A stretch of DNA of 64,000 bases from Gloeomargarita sp. SRBZ-1_bins_9 (GCA_039794565.1 JAUQVX010000001.1:310001-374000), one strand, 5' to 3'; positions 25,244 through 34,019 are shown, counted from the first letter of the stretch. The notes: generated from the letters alone by a model not told the origin. Numbers and translations are program-made.

Positions 25244-26491
25244 ATGGCGGCGGTCACGTGGCAGGCCCAGGCCATCCGGCAGTGGAACGGCTGGCGCTGG
25301 GTGGCACACCTGGGGGGGGTGGCGGCAATCCTGCTGCTGGCAGCTCACCTCACCTGGGGGGAGGCCCGGTTCTGGCAGCATTGGCCCTATTTCCGCCTGG
25401 CGCTGTTGGTGGCGGCGATCTACGGCCTGGCGCTGGGGTTGGCGGTCCAGGTGAGTGACTTTCCCCGGGTGCAGCGGTCGCGGGTGGTGCTGGTAAGTGT
25501 GAGTGTGTGTTTCTTGGGGCTGTTGGGGCTGGTGGGAGTGACCCGCTGGTACTACTCCCGTACCTTTGTGGGGTTGAGCTATGTCTTGACGTTGGGGTGG
25601 CAGTGGCTGCTGGCGGGCTGGCGACGCCCATTGCGTTTGGGCCTGGTACCCGGAGAATTGACCCTGGCGTTGAGTCAGTTATCGGGGGTGCAGTGGCGCT
25701 GGCTGACTGCCCAGATGCCGGCTGTGTTGGGCTTGGATGGGGTGGTGGTGGATTTACACGCCCCTTTATCCCCAGAGTGGCTGCGGTTTTTGGCCGACTG
25801 CCGGTTACAGGGGATACCGGTGCACCATGCGGCGGCGGTCTGGGAGGGGTTGACCGGGCGGGTGTCCCTAGCCCACTGGAGCGAGGAGTTGTTGCCCACT
25901 CCCCCCAACCAGAGTTATCTGCTGCTCAAGCGCTGGGGGGAAGTGGCTCTGATTTTTTTACTCTCGCCGGTGCTGGTGCCCTTGGCGGCCTTGGTGGCCC
26001 TAGCGGTGTGGTGGGACTCCCCGGGGCCGGTGCTGTTTTGGCAGGAGCGCATGGGGCAGGGAGGACGCCCGTTTCGCATGGTCAAGTTTCGCAGCATGCA
26101 GGTGGCAACCCCCAGCACGGCTTTTGCCCGTCCGGGAGACCGGCGCCTGACGCGGGTGGGGAAATGGATTCGCCGCTTCCGCCTGGATGAGCTGCCCCAG
26201 CTTTGGCACGTGCTTACCGGGGAAATGAGCCTGATCGGTCCCCGCCCGGAACAGGTCCCCTTCGCCCGGGAATTTGCCCGCCGCATTCCTTACTACATGT
26301 GCCGTCATCTGGTCAAGCCAGGCATTACCGGCTGGGCGCAGGTCAACCAGGGTTATGCCGCTGGGGTGGAAGAAACCCGCCTGAAGTTGGAATACGACCT
26401 GTACTACGTGAAATATCTCTCCCTGTGGTTGGACGGGCTGATTTTGGCGAAGACCATCAGGACGGTCCTGACCGGGTTTGGCGCCCGCTGA
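25244..26491 (+). CDS. Polyprenyl glycosylphosphotransferase (bacterial sugar transferase)
   Basis: 415 residues. Four hydrophobic helices at the N-terminus and an unrecognised middle part precede the C-terminal catalytic domain (about 220-415), which matches initiating sugar-phosphate transferases: a re-entrant helix SPVLVPLAALVALAVWWDSPG, then WQERMGQGGRPFRMVKFRSM, RFRLDELPQLWHVLTGEMSL, GPRPEQ and VKPGITGWAQVN (each at most 21 shown in parts). It loads the first sugar-phosphate on undecaprenyl phosphate for exopolysaccharide or O-antigen synthesis. Its 3' end overlaps znuA by 35 bp on the opposite strand. ATG chosen; TTG starts upstream are possible. Confidence 0.88.
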   Translation: MAAVTWQAQAIRQWNGWRWVAHLGGVAAILLLAAHLTWGEARFWQHWPYFRLALLVAAIYGLALGLAVQVSDFPRVQRSRVVLVSVSVCFLGLLGLVGVTRWYYSRTFVGLSYVLTLGWQWLLAGWRRPLRLGLVPGELTLALSQLSGVQWRWLTAQMPAVLGLDGVVVDLHAPLSPEWLRFLADCRLQGIPVHHAAAVWEGLTGRVSLAHWSEELLPTPPNQSYLLLKRWGEVALIFLLSPVLVPLAALVALAVWWDSPGPVLFWQERMGQGGRPFRMVKFRSMQVATPSTAFARPGDRRLTRVGKWIRRFRLDELPQLWHVLTGEMSLIGPRPEQVPFAREFARRIPYYMCRHLVKPGITGWAQVNQGYAAGVEETRLKLEYDLYYVKYLSLWLDGLILAKTIRTVLTGFGAR

Positions 26492-27476
26492 AGGGGGTAC
26501 AGCTGCCCCCTAGACCCTGCACAATGGTACAGGTGTTGCTGATCAACATGCCCTGCACCGTCGCGGCGGGACTGTCCGGCGGCCCCAAACCATCCGTGTA
26601 CAGGGGGGTGGGGGCAATTTTCACCCCTGCCTCCTGAGCAACGGTGTTGATGAGTTTGGGGTTGAGACTGACTTCGGCAAAGATGGTGGGGACTTGCGCC
26701 TGTTTGATTTCCCGCGTCAATTGCGCCAACCGGGCGGGGCTGGGTTGCTCTTGGGTGCTGATGCCCTGGAGCGCGCCCAACAGTTCCAATCCATAGCTTT
26801 GGGCGAAATAAGCCAAGGCCTCGTGGGTAGTAACTAACTTGCGTTGGCGGGGGGGAATGGTTTGCACCTGCTGGCGTATCCACCGGTCGAGTTCCTGGAA
26901 TTCGTTCACCAGGTTACGGGTGTGGGTTTGGAACGTTTCCGTCTGAGCAGGATAGATTTGCGCCAGTTTTTCCCCGATGACTTTGGCCATGCGGGCGACG
27001 TTCTCACCGGTCTGAAAAACATGGGGGTCCGGGACCTTTTGTTCCTTCTCTCCATGGTGATGGTGGTGATGGTCGTGCCCATGATGGTGGTGGTCATGGG
27101 AACCCAGCAAGGGTTGGGGAACGGCCAATTCTCCTACCGGAACGCGGGTGACGCTGGCTGGCAGCGCGGCAATTAATCGCTCTAGGGCCGGTTCCAGGTT
27201 ATAGCCGTTGTAGAGGACGACCTGGGCGGTTTCCAGGGCCTGCCGGTCGGCCGGTGTGGGTTGGTAAGTATGGGCATCCACGCCGGGGGGAACCAGACAG
27301 GTCAGACGCACCCGCGTTTCAGCAATCTGGCGGGTTAAGTCGCAAATTACCGACGAAGTGGCCACGACCTGGGGAGCATCGGCAGGGGGCGTCGGGGATT
27401 CTTGAGCTTGCGGTTGCACAGCCCCACACCCGGCCACCAACAGCGCTAAACCAGTCAACCACCGCCGCAGCCCCAT
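26457..27476 (-). CDS. znuA: Zinc ABC transporter, substrate-binding lipoprotein ZnuA
   Basis: 339 residues. A lipoprotein signal (LALLVAG-C) anchors the protein. The cluster A-I fold has metal ligands in VDAHTYQPTPAD, in PHVFQTG, in TTHEALAYFA and a Glu/Asp in EVSLNPK. A His-rich acidic loop with about 12 histidines (HDHHHHGHDHHHHHHG) is typical of zinc-specific members and argues for Zn over Mn. The C-terminal end is unusual (GGSCTPFSGRQTRSGPS) and overlaps the sugar transferase gene. It diverges from znuC, with two Zur-like boxes between them. Confidence 0.9.
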   Translation of the reverse strand: MGLRRWLTGLALLVAGCGAVQPQAQESPTPPADAPQVVATSSVICDLTRQIAETRVRLTCLVPPGVDAHTYQPTPADRQALETAQVVLYNGYNLEPALERLIAALPASVTRVPVGELAVPQPLLGSHDHHHHGHDHHHHHHGEKEQKVPDPHVFQTGENVARMAKVIGEKLAQIYPAQTETFQTHTRNLVNEFQELDRWIRQQVQTIPPRQRKLVTTHEALAYFAQSYGLELLGALQGISTQEQPSPARLAQLTREIKQAQVPTIFAEVSLNPKLINTVAQEAGVKIAPTPLYTDGLGPPDSPAATVQGMLISNTCTIVQGLGGSCTPFSGRQTRSGPS

Positions 27477-27509
27477 ACAGACCCTCCCGGAACGCTCCAT
27501 AGTATAGAA

Positions 27510-27545
27510 TGATAATCGTTTTTACCAATACTGAGAATCATTCTC
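27510..27545. promoter_or_regulatory. Two Zur/Fur-like operator boxes between znuA and znuC
   Basis: TGATAAT-C-GTTTTTA (27510-27524) matches the left arm of a TGATAATNATTATCA Zur box, and GAGAAT-C-ATTCTC (27533-27545) is a perfect 6-1-6 palindrome of the same class. They lie between the two divergent starts, where a zinc-responsive repressor would control both genes. Binding is inferred. Confidence 0.65.
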
Positions 27546-27559
27546 GTGGAGGTGCGGGG

Positions 27560-28270
27560 GTGTTGGTGGTGGAGGGGTTGGCAGCGGGGTATGGAGGGCG
27601 GTGGGTGTTGCCGGAGGTGAGTTTTACGGTGGCGCCCCGGGAGATGGTGGGGTTAGTGGGGCCAAATGGGGCGGGCAAAAGCACCCTGCTCAAGGCCTTA
27701 TTGGGGTTAATTCCCCAGCGGCGGGGGCAAGTGTGGCTGGACGGACGACCCTTGTGGCGGCAGCGGCGGCGGGTGGCCTATGTACCCCAGCGTTCCCAGA
27801 TTGACTGGGACTATCCCATCACAGTAGAGCAGGTGGTGCGCCTGGGTTGTCAGGGGCCAGCCCAAGGCTCTGTCCAGCAAGCGTTACAGCAACTGGGCCT
27901 GGAACCGTTACGGCGGCGGCGCATTGGGGATTTATCGGGGGGGCAGCAGCAGCGGGTGTTTCTGGCGCGGGCGTTGGCCCAGGGGGCGGATGTGTTTTTG
28001 CTCGACGAACCCCTGACCGGTATAGATGCCCAGGCGGAGCAGGTCATGACCAACGTACTGCACCAACTGCGGCAACAGGGGGCGATGATTGTGGTGAGCA
28101 CCCATCACTGGGGGAAATTCCTCCAACAGATGAACCGGGTGCTTTTGCTCAACGGGCGGTTGATTGCTATGGGGCCGCCCCAGGAGGTGATGACGCCCGA
28201 CCACCTACAGGTCGCCTATGCCACCAGTTCTACCATGGACCTGCCCCGCTGTTCATCATGGTTTTGTTAG
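27560..28270 (+). CDS. znuC: Zinc ABC transporter, ATP-binding protein ZnuC
   Basis: 236 residues. Walker A GPNGAGKST, Q-loop PQRSQIDWDYP (the ...QxxxDWxFP signature of metal ABC ATPases), signature LSGGQQQR and Walker B FLLDEPLTG are all present. GTG start with GGAGGT six bases upstream; an ATG further up lies inside a Zur box. The C-terminus is odd: after TPDHLQVAY, where family members continue with a Gly-Gly, it ends ATSSTMDLPRCSSWFC, as if cut and joined to other DNA. The permease gene znuB, normally next, is absent here. Confidence 0.9.
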   Translation: MLVVEGLAAGYGGRWVLPEVSFTVAPREMVGLVGPNGAGKSTLLKALLGLIPQRRGQVWLDGRPLWRQRRRVAYVPQRSQIDWDYPITVEQVVRLGCQGPAQGSVQQALQQLGLEPLRRRRIGDLSGGQQQRVFLARALAQGADVFLLDEPLTGIDAQAEQVMTNVLHQLRQQGAMIVVSTHHWGKFLQQMNRVLLLNGRLIAMGPPQEVMTPDHLQVAYATSSTMDLPRCSSWFC

Positions 28271-28311
28271 GGACTTGACCGGTGTAGGTAAAAGGTTTTG
28301 ATGTCAACTCC

Positions 28312-28605
28312 ATGGCAGATTTGCTTGACGAGTTGCAGCAGCAACGGGAGGCCATCCTAAGAATGGCTAGGCGGTACGGTGCAGAGGACGTCCGTGTATT
28401 TGGCTCAGTTGCTGCCCGAACGGCAAGGGAGGATAGTGACATTGACCTATTAGTGAAGTTTGCGCCAGAATGCAGATTGATTGACCAGGTTCTACTGAAG
28501 CAGGAGCTACAACAACTGCTTGGATGCCGGGTGGATGTTGTCTCCAAAAACAGTATTTACTGGCTCCTGTGACGCCGGATATTAAGGGAAGCTATCCCTC
28601 TATGA
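28312..28605 (+). pseudogene. mntA: MNT-type nucleotidyltransferase antitoxin, premature stop
   Basis: MNT-domain protein with the GSxAxxTAREDSDIDLLV active-site pattern (FGSVAARTAREDSDIDLL). The reading frame stops with TGA at codon 87, but the same frame continues RRILREAIPL and ends with a TGA that overlaps the next gene as ATGA. RRRILREAIPL is the usual end of these proteins, so TGA replaced what was probably CGA. The 86-residue product may still fold, since the lost part is a C-terminal helix. MntA antitoxins inactivate HEPN toxins by AMPylation. Confidence 0.8.
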
Positions 28606-28709
28606 CTAAAGACCCGCGCGTGTACTTGGCTCACATGTTGGAATGTATTTTCAAAATTGAACGATATACCTACATCAAGCGGCCAATGAACCCCTGGCGA
28701 TATTTTTGA
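28602..28709 (+). pseudogene. HEPN (DUF86) toxin, 3'-truncated remnant
   Basis: Starts by ATGA overlap with the MNT gene. The first 23 residues (TKDPRVYLAHMLECIFKIER) match the first helix of HEPN RNase toxins, which normally have about 110-130 residues. It then diverges (YIKRPMNPWRYF) and stops at residue 35. The catalytic RxxxxH motif is lost, so no toxin can be made. The join probably marks a deletion. Confidence 0.75.
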
Positions 28710-28932
28710 TAATGGAAAATTCCGTTTCGGACCCCTTTAATTCACCACGTTGTTCACCAGTTCCCGGAGGTCAGCCCTAACCCAATTAAATAGTGCGTCG
28801 GTGCGGCTTTGGAAGCTGTGGCCCCAAAAGCTGGAATAGAAGATGGGATAGGGCAAAGGGCTTTCTCGCCGGATTCTTTGACCTGGCGCTCGCGGGAGTT
28901 GGCGTAAGCAGAATTTTGGGGGCAGCGTCGGC
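28710..28932. other. 223-bp region with no recognised gene
   Basis: Less GC-rich than most of the window. A minus-strand frame (ending LFNWVRADLRELVNNVVN) is open through it but I do not recognise it, and it begins inside queG. It may be remnant DNA from the event that removed znuB and truncated the toxin. Confidence 0.4.
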
Positions 28933-29871
28933 CTAGGCATGGCTCACCTTTTCAGTTGTCGGGGCAGCACGGGACATGCGCAACAAGGCTCGGGCGTTCC
29001 GCCGCCACATGGCCGGTTTGATCCGCCGCAGGGCTGACCCCCGCAAGGTGCGGTCCCAGGTGTTGTCGTCCATTTCAGCCCACGCCTGTAGGGATAGACG
29101 GGGTAACCGGGGCCGAAATTCGTCTATATCGGTGGGCTGGGCAAAGCGCTGGTTCCAGGGGCAAACCTCTTGGCAAATGTCACAACCGGCTAACCAGCCT
29201 TCTAACCGAGCAGCGATGTCCGCGGGTAATTCCGGTTGCCGGTTTTCAATGGTGTGGTAGGCAATGCAGCGCCGGCTATCCACGACGAAGGGACGGACGA
29301 TGGCCCCGGTGGGACAAGCGGTGATGCAGCGGGTACAGGTGCCGCAATGTTCGGTGTGGGGACCGTCGGGTTCCAGGGCTATGGTGGTTAAGATTTCCCC
29401 CAGCACTACCCAGGAGCCGTACTGCCGGGTGATCAGGTTGGCGTTTTTCCCCACCCAGCCCAAGCCCGCCCATTCCGCCCAGAGTTTATCTTCCACTGGC
29501 CCGGTGTCTACATAAACCCGGGTTTGGCAATCGGGGGCCTGTTGCCGGAGCCATCGCGCTAAAGCTTGCAGTCGCCGCCCCACCACCCGGTGATAGTCCC
29601 GCCCCCAGGCATAGCGTGCAATTTTGCCCACTGGGGGTTGCTCGCCGGGCCAGTAGTAGTTCATGGCTACAGCGATCACGGAGCGCACTCCCGGCAAGAC
29701 CTGTTCAATCCGCTGCCGCCGCCTATCCGTCAGCCAGTGCATGTCGGCGTGGTAACCTGCGGCTAGCCATTCCTGGAGATGGGAGCGGGGGGCTGGTTCC
29801 ACCGCAGCAATCCCCACCCGGTGAAACCCTAACCGGTGCGCCTGGGCCTTGACCTGCTGGGCGTCAATCAT
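28933..29871 (-). CDS. queG: Epoxyqueuosine reductase
   Basis: Cobalamin-dependent enzyme that reduces epoxyqueuosine to queuosine in tRNA, after QueA. 312 residues: N-terminal reductive-dehalogenase-like core and two [4Fe-4S] motifs, [12 protein letters not shown] near 179 and [11 protein letters not shown] near 232. The [20 protein letters not shown] segment (part shown) and GKNANLI near residue 142 are family landmarks. queA, the preceding step, is elsewhere in this window. Confidence 0.94.
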   Translation of the reverse strand: MIDAQQVKAQAHRLGFHRVGIAAVEPAPRSHLQEWLAAGYHADMHWLTDRRRQRIEQVLPGVRSVIAVAMNYYWPGEQPPVGKIARYAWGRDYHRVVGRRLQALARWLRQQAPDCQTRVYVDTGPVEDKLWAEWAGLGWVGKNANLITRQYGSWVVLGEILTTIALEPDGPHTEHCGTCTRCITACPTGAIVRPFVVDSRRCIAYHTIENRQPELPADIAARLEGWLAGCDICQEVCPWNQRFAQPTDIDEFRPRLPRLSLQAWAEMDDNTWDRTLRGSALRRIKPAMWRRNARALLRMSRAAPTTEKVSHA

Positions 29872-29938
29872 GCTCCCATTCTACGGAACTCTCCGGCGAT
29901 AGGAAGAGTCTGGAAGCAAGGTGTCGGAGAGACTAAAT

Positions 29939-30604
29939 ATGCTGAAGTGGATGGGGTTGACTGCTTTGTTGGTGGGGTTGGGGCAACCGGTGGCCTGGGC
30001 GGACATCAAAGAGCAGATTTTGCAGGTGACCGGCCAGGGAATGGTGACGTTGCCGACGCAACTGGCGGAGGTGGAAGTCGGGGTGGAAATCCAGGGCAAA
30101 AGCGCTAACCAGGTGCAGACGGAGATTGCCCAGCGACTCAACCGCTTGCTGCAAACCCTACAACGCCGGCAGGCCGAAAAAATTAGCACGACGGAGGTAC
30201 GCCTGAGTCCGGTTTATGGGGAAAAACAGGAGCTGGTAGGGTTTGTAGGGCGCAGTGGGTTGCAGTTTCGCCTGCCGATTCCCCAAACCGGCGCTGTTTT
30301 AGACGAACTGGTGGCCCAGGGTGCCAACCAAATCAGTCGGCTGCAATTTATCGCCAGTGACGCGGCGCTGGAGCAGGGACGCACCCAGGCTTTGCAACTG
30401 GCGGTCCAAGATGCCCAAAAACAGGCGCAAACGGTGCTGACGGCCTTGCAACTGACCCCCAAAGAAGTCATCAACATCCAGATACTCAGCACCAGCCTGC
30501 CTGTGCCCCAACCGGTGGTGTTCGCCGAAAAGCGCTTGGCCACCCCTATCGTCGGCGGCGAACAGATAGTCCAGGCTCAGGTGCGGCTAGACATCCGTTA
30601 CTGA
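29939..30604 (+). CDS. SIMPL-domain (DUF541) secreted protein
   Basis: 221 residues. Signal peptide with cleavage after VAWA near residue 22, then the SIMPL pattern: QVTGQGMVTLPTQLAEVEVG, KSANQVQTEIAQRLNRLLQTL, STTEVRLSPVY and a C-terminal EQIVQAQVRLDIRY strand. Members form periplasmic oligomers; in pathogens they relate to stress or signalling. GGAGAGACTAAAT precedes the ATG. It starts a rightward series that continues with ycf51 after 38 bp. Confidence 0.85.
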   Translation: MLKWMGLTALLVGLGQPVAWADIKEQILQVTGQGMVTLPTQLAEVEVGVEIQGKSANQVQTEIAQRLNRLLQTLQRRQAEKISTTEVRLSPVYGEKQELVGFVGRSGLQFRLPIPQTGAVLDELVAQGANQISRLQFIASDAALEQGRTQALQLAVQDAQKQAQTVLTALQLTPKEVINIQILSTSLPVPQPVVFAEKRLATPIVGGEQIVQAQVRLDIRY

Positions 30605-30642
30605 GCTAAGCTCATGAGTAGTAAGCGGAGAAAACGCCCCCA

Positions 30643-31185
30643 ATGACACCGGCTGTCACCATTCCTACCCCTGCTGAATTTGCCCAGGCGGCCCGCTGGG
30701 TGGGGGGACTGACGCTGCTGCTGGCAGGACTCACGGGGGTGGCCTTTGTCGCCCGCTGGGGGATTCGCTTCCGGTTGGTGGGGATCACGGCCTTTCTGGT
30801 GGTGGTGACGGGGGGGCTGTTTGCCCTAGGGTTAACGCCGGTGACCCGCACCCTGTTACCTGATGCCGTGCGCTATACGACGGTCTATGACAATGGAGCG
30901 ACCCAGGTGGTGATTGCTGTGCCCCGGGACATTACCCCCACCCAACTGCGCGCCACCCTGCAGCAGGCGGCTAACGATTTGTTTGCCTACGGGCGGCTGG
31001 TCAAGGGGGAACCGGTGCTGACCATTCGGGCGCGGACCTTGCTCCATCCTGAACCGGGGGTGACGGAGCCGGTGTACCTGGGCTATGTGCGACGGTCATT
31101 GCGCCAGCGAGAGGACCCGGCCATGGTGATAGAATTGAATACTCAGGCCTTGGCGCGCGTGGCAACGGCTCAGGCTGGTTCGTGA
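30643..31185 (+). CDS. ycf51: Ycf51-like membrane protein (DUF2518)
   Basis: 180 residues with two N-terminal membrane helices (about 20-38 and 45-66) and a soluble domain. The match to Ycf51 of cyanobacteria and red-algal plastids covers the whole length: RWGIRFRLVGITAFLVVVTG, TRTLLPDAVRYTTVYDNGA, TQVVIAVPRDIT and IRARTLLHPEPGV. Function is unknown. Its TGA overlaps the GTG start of the next gene. Confidence 0.88.
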   Translation: MTPAVTIPTPAEFAQAARWVGGLTLLLAGLTGVAFVARWGIRFRLVGITAFLVVVTGGLFALGLTPVTRTLLPDAVRYTTVYDNGATQVVIAVPRDITPTQLRATLQQAANDLFAYGRLVKGEPVLTIRARTLLHPEPGVTEPVYLGYVRRSLRQREDPAMVIELNTQALARVATAQAGS

Positions 31186-32297
31186 CGGCTGCGGCGATGG
31201 CGAACGAATTACTGGTGGCTCCTGGGCGGGTGCTCCGGGGGCGGCAACTGCTGAGTCACTACGGTCAGGAGTTGCTTTCCCTGGGGCGACGGTGGCTGCT
31301 GGTGGGGGGACCGACGGCCCTGTCGCTGGTGCAACCCCAACTCCAGGCGGTAGGAATTACCCCGGTCCAGGTGGCCGTAATCAAGGAATGTACCGAGGTG
31401 GCCCGGCAATCCCTGGGAGAAGCTATCCGCGCTGAGCGTATTGAAGGGGTCCTGGCCTGTGGTGGGGGTAAGGCGCTGGATGGAGGGAAACTGGTGGCCC
31501 ACGACCAGGGGATACCGGTGGTGACCATCCCCACGTCGGCGGCAACCTGCGCGGCTTGGACGGCCCTGAGCAATGTTTATTCCGAAGGGGGAGCTTTTCT
31601 GTACGATGTGCCCCTGCGCCAGTGTCCTATCTGGTTGCTGCTGGACTATGACCTGGTGCAAAGGGCGCCCCGGCGAACCCTGGTGGCGGGGATTGGGGAT
31701 GCCCTGGCCAAGTGGTACGAAGCGTCGGTAAGCGCCAGACAGGTGCCGGATACGCCGGTGCTGATGGCGGTGCAACAGGCCCGGGTTTTGCGGGATGTGC
31801 TTGTGCAAAAGGCGGTGGCGGCCTTGGACCAACCGGGCAGCGCGGTCTGGGAACAGGTGGTGGATGCGACGGTGCTGATGGCGGGTTTGGTGGGGGGGTT
31901 GGGGGGCGCACCCTGCCGAACGGTGGCGGCCCATGCGGTGCACAATGGCTTAACCCACTGGCCGGTGACCCACTGCTGGTTGCATGGGGAAAAGGTGGCT
32001 TTTGGCATTTTGGTGCAGTTGCGGCTGGAGGAAATGCAGGGACAGCGCTTAGCGGCTATTGCTCGGACCCAGTTGTTGACCCTGTATCGGCAAATCGGCT
32101 TGCCCTGCTCGTTGGCGGATTTGGGTTTGGGGGACTGGACGCCCCAGGAGTTGCAGGCTCTGGCGGAACGGATTTGTCATCCCCGGAGTGATATTCACCG
32201 TTTGCCTTTTGCCGTGACCCCGGCTCAGGTGGTAGAAGCTATGCGTACCACGACCCAGGCCTGGCCCCCCCAAACCGCCAGCTATGGCATCTCCTAA
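31182..32297 (+). CDS. Glycerol dehydrogenase-like (GldA) iron-containing dehydrogenase
   Basis: 371 residues of the iron/zinc-dependent dehydroquinate-synthase-like superfamily. The NAD site carries GGGKALDGGKLVA, followed by IPTSAATCAAWTALSNVYS, and metal ligands are expected at D168 region (GIGDALAKW), AHAVHNGLT and LHGEKVAFG. Substrate is uncertain; family members act on glycerol, glycerol phosphate or related polyols. The GTG start overlaps ycf51, and its end overlaps the MBL-like gene by 14 bp. Confidence 0.85.
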   Translation: MTAAAMANELLVAPGRVLRGRQLLSHYGQELLSLGRRWLLVGGPTALSLVQPQLQAVGITPVQVAVIKECTEVARQSLGEAIRAERIEGVLACGGGKALDGGKLVAHDQGIPVVTIPTSAATCAAWTALSNVYSEGGAFLYDVPLRQCPIWLLLDYDLVQRAPRRTLVAGIGDALAKWYEASVSARQVPDTPVLMAVQQARVLRDVLVQKAVAALDQPGSAVWEQVVDATVLMAGLVGGLGGAPCRTVAAHAVHNGLTHWPVTHCWLHGEKVAFGILVQLRLEEMQGQRLAAIARTQLLTLYRQIGLPCSLADLGLGDWTPQELQALAERICHPRSDIHRLPFAVTPAQVVEAMRTTTQAWPPQTASYGIS

Positions 32298-32949
32298 ACC
32301 GCTTTTGGAGGGTATCTGGGCGTTTCCTCCCAACCGCTATACCCTGGGTGGCACCAGTTATTTTCTGGAGGGGACGGTCCTGCAGTTGCAGGGCAATGTG
32401 TTGATTGACTGTCCGGAGCTGGGGTTTCAGGACTGGTGTCAGGCCCAAGGGGGGGTGCAATACCTGTTACTCACCCAGCGGGATGGGGCGGACCGGGTGG
32501 ACCGCTGGCAACAGGTTTTTCAATGCCCCGTTTATACCCAGCAGCAGGAGGCCTATCTGTATCCCGGTGTGTGGGTCAAACCTTTTGACCGCACCTGTGA
32601 GGTCACGTCTGGGCTAACGCTGATTTGGACGCCCGGCTACAGCCCCGGCAGCAGTTGTGTGTACCTGGAGCGGTTGGGGGGGGTGTTGTTTACGGGGCGG
32701 CATCTGTTGCCGAATGTCCAGGGGAAGTTGGCTCTCTACCGCACCCGCAAGACGTTTCACTGGCCCCGCCAACAGCGCAGTTTGCAAACCCTGAGAGAAT
32801 GGCTGGGTGACCGACCGGTGCATTACATCTGTCCGGGGGCGCATGGGGGTTTCCTGCGGGGCCAGGGCTATATCACCGTAAGTCCAGACCGGGATTGGTA
32901 TGATCTGGTACAGGGGCGTCCGCTGACTGACGTTCCACGGGTGGGGTAG
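32284..32949 (+). CDS. Metallo-beta-lactamase-fold protein lacking the metal motif
   Basis: 221 residues with the beta-lactamase fold pattern: NRYTLGGTSYFLEG, NVLIDCPELG, a LLTQRDGADRVDRW segment exactly where HxHxDH belongs, GLTLIWTPGYSPGSSCVYLE, and LFTGRHLLPN. The metal-binding histidines are replaced (TQRDGAD for THxHxDH), so catalysis as a hydrolase is unlikely. Similar variants appear to be conserved in cyanobacteria (recollection). Overlaps both neighbours, sharing 14 bp with the upstream gene and one base with the downstream gene. Confidence 0.75.
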   Translation: MASPKPLLEGIWAFPPNRYTLGGTSYFLEGTVLQLQGNVLIDCPELGFQDWCQAQGGVQYLLLTQRDGADRVDRWQQVFQCPVYTQQQEAYLYPGVWVKPFDRTCEVTSGLTLIWTPGYSPGSSCVYLERLGGVLFTGRHLLPNVQGKLALYRTRKTFHWPRQQRSLQTLREWLGDRPVHYICPGAHGGFLRGQGYITVSPDRDWYDLVQGRPLTDVPRVG

Positions 32950-34019
32950 TGGCTCGGCGTTTTTTGTTTGTTGGTTCGACTCAAGCCTACAGTGGCAAGT
33001 CCACCGCTATTTTGGGGATTGGGCGGCAGTTGCAGGCGAAGCATTGGCGCATCGGTTATGGCAAGCCGGTCGGCCACAGCCAAGTAACCACGGAGCCGGT
33101 GGCGTTGGATATGGATGGGCAATTGGCGGCTCAGGTGCTCCAGTTACCGCCTGACTGTCTGGCCCCAACGTTGGTGTTTTTACAGGATTGGCTCAAGCAA
33201 CCGGAACGTCTGCTCCAGGCACCATCCTTAACGGCGGCTTTAAGTGCTTACCGGAATCTGACGGCCTTGGATGCCCTGTTGTTGGAGGCGCCGGCCAATT
33301 TCCATGAGGGTTACTGTTTTGGGTTGGAGCTGGCCCGCATGATGCAGACGCTCAACGGGGCGGTTTTGTTGGTGGTGCGGGTGGAATCCCTGCTGGTGGT
33401 GGATGAGTTGCTCATGGCCCAGGCTCAGCTCGGCTCCCGCCTGCTGGGGGTGATTTTGAACGCGGTACCGGCCAACCAACCGGCGGTGCCAGAAATCCTG
33501 GTGCCCATGCTGGAGCAGCGGGGGATTCCGGTGCTGGGGGTCCTGCCCCGGAGCCGTTTGTTGCGCAGTGTGCGGGTGGGGGAATTGGCCCAACAACTGC
33601 AAGCGCAGGTGCTCTGTTGCCCGGACCGGTTGGATTTGCTGGTGGAACACCTGTCCATTGGGGCCATGAGTGTCAATGCTGCCTTGGATTACTTTCGCCA
33701 GGGGGTCAATATGGTGGTCATCACCGGCAGTGGGCGCACGGATATTCAAATGGCAGCCCTGGAGGCGTCCACCCAATGTTTGGTTTTGACGGGTCCCAAT
33801 GACCCCGACCCCATGGTAGTGGCCCGCGCCGAAGAAATGGAGGTGCCCATTCTGCGGGTGGATATGGATACCTTGACGGCGGTGGAAATTATTGAGCGGG
33901 CCTTTGAGCGGGTGCGTTTGCAGGAGCCGGTGAAAATTCAGTACGTGCAGCAGATGATCGCCCAGCATTTGCACCTGGACCGTTTGTTGCACCTGTGGGA
34001 TGCGGTATGCCCAGGGTGA
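32949..34019 (+). CDS. DRTGG-domain / phosphotransacetylase-like P-loop protein
   Basis: 356 residues. An N-terminal P-loop domain of the AAA_26/BioD type (VGSTQAYSGKST, with Lys and Ser of Walker A) is followed by a DRTGG domain (about 215-330), marked by MSVNAALDYFRQGVNMVVITG and the LTGPNDPDPMVVARAEEM stretch (parts). The same domain pair forms the N-terminus of bacterial phosphotransacetylases, but the catalytic PTA domain is absent, so this is likely regulatory or metabolite-sensing. Start GTG overlaps the MBL gene by one base. Confidence 0.82.
   Translation: MARRFLFVGSTQAYSGKSTAILGIGRQLQAKHWRIGYGKPVGHSQVTTEPVALDMDGQLAAQVLQLPPDCLAPTLVFLQDWLKQPERLLQAPSLTAALSAYRNLTALDALLLEAPANFHEGYCFGLELARMMQTLNGAVLLVVRVESLLVVDELLMAQAQLGSRLLGVILNAVPANQPAVPEILVPMLEQRGIPVLGVLPRSRLLRSVRVGELAQQLQAQVLCCPDRLDLLVEHLSIGAMSVNAALDYFRQGVNMVVITGSGRTDIQMAALEASTQCLVLTGPNDPDPMVVARAEEMEVPILRVDMDTLTAVEIIERAFERVRLQEPVKIQYVQQMIAQHLHLDRLLHLWDAVCPG

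Noticed and set aside
27040-27110. Tandem CATGATGG-like repeats
   Set aside because: They are the His-rich loop codons of znuA, not an independent repeat or CRISPR array.
28737-28940. Minus-strand frame ending in LFNWVRADLRELVNNVVN
   Set aside because: No recognised family and its start lies inside queG; kept only as a note on the region.
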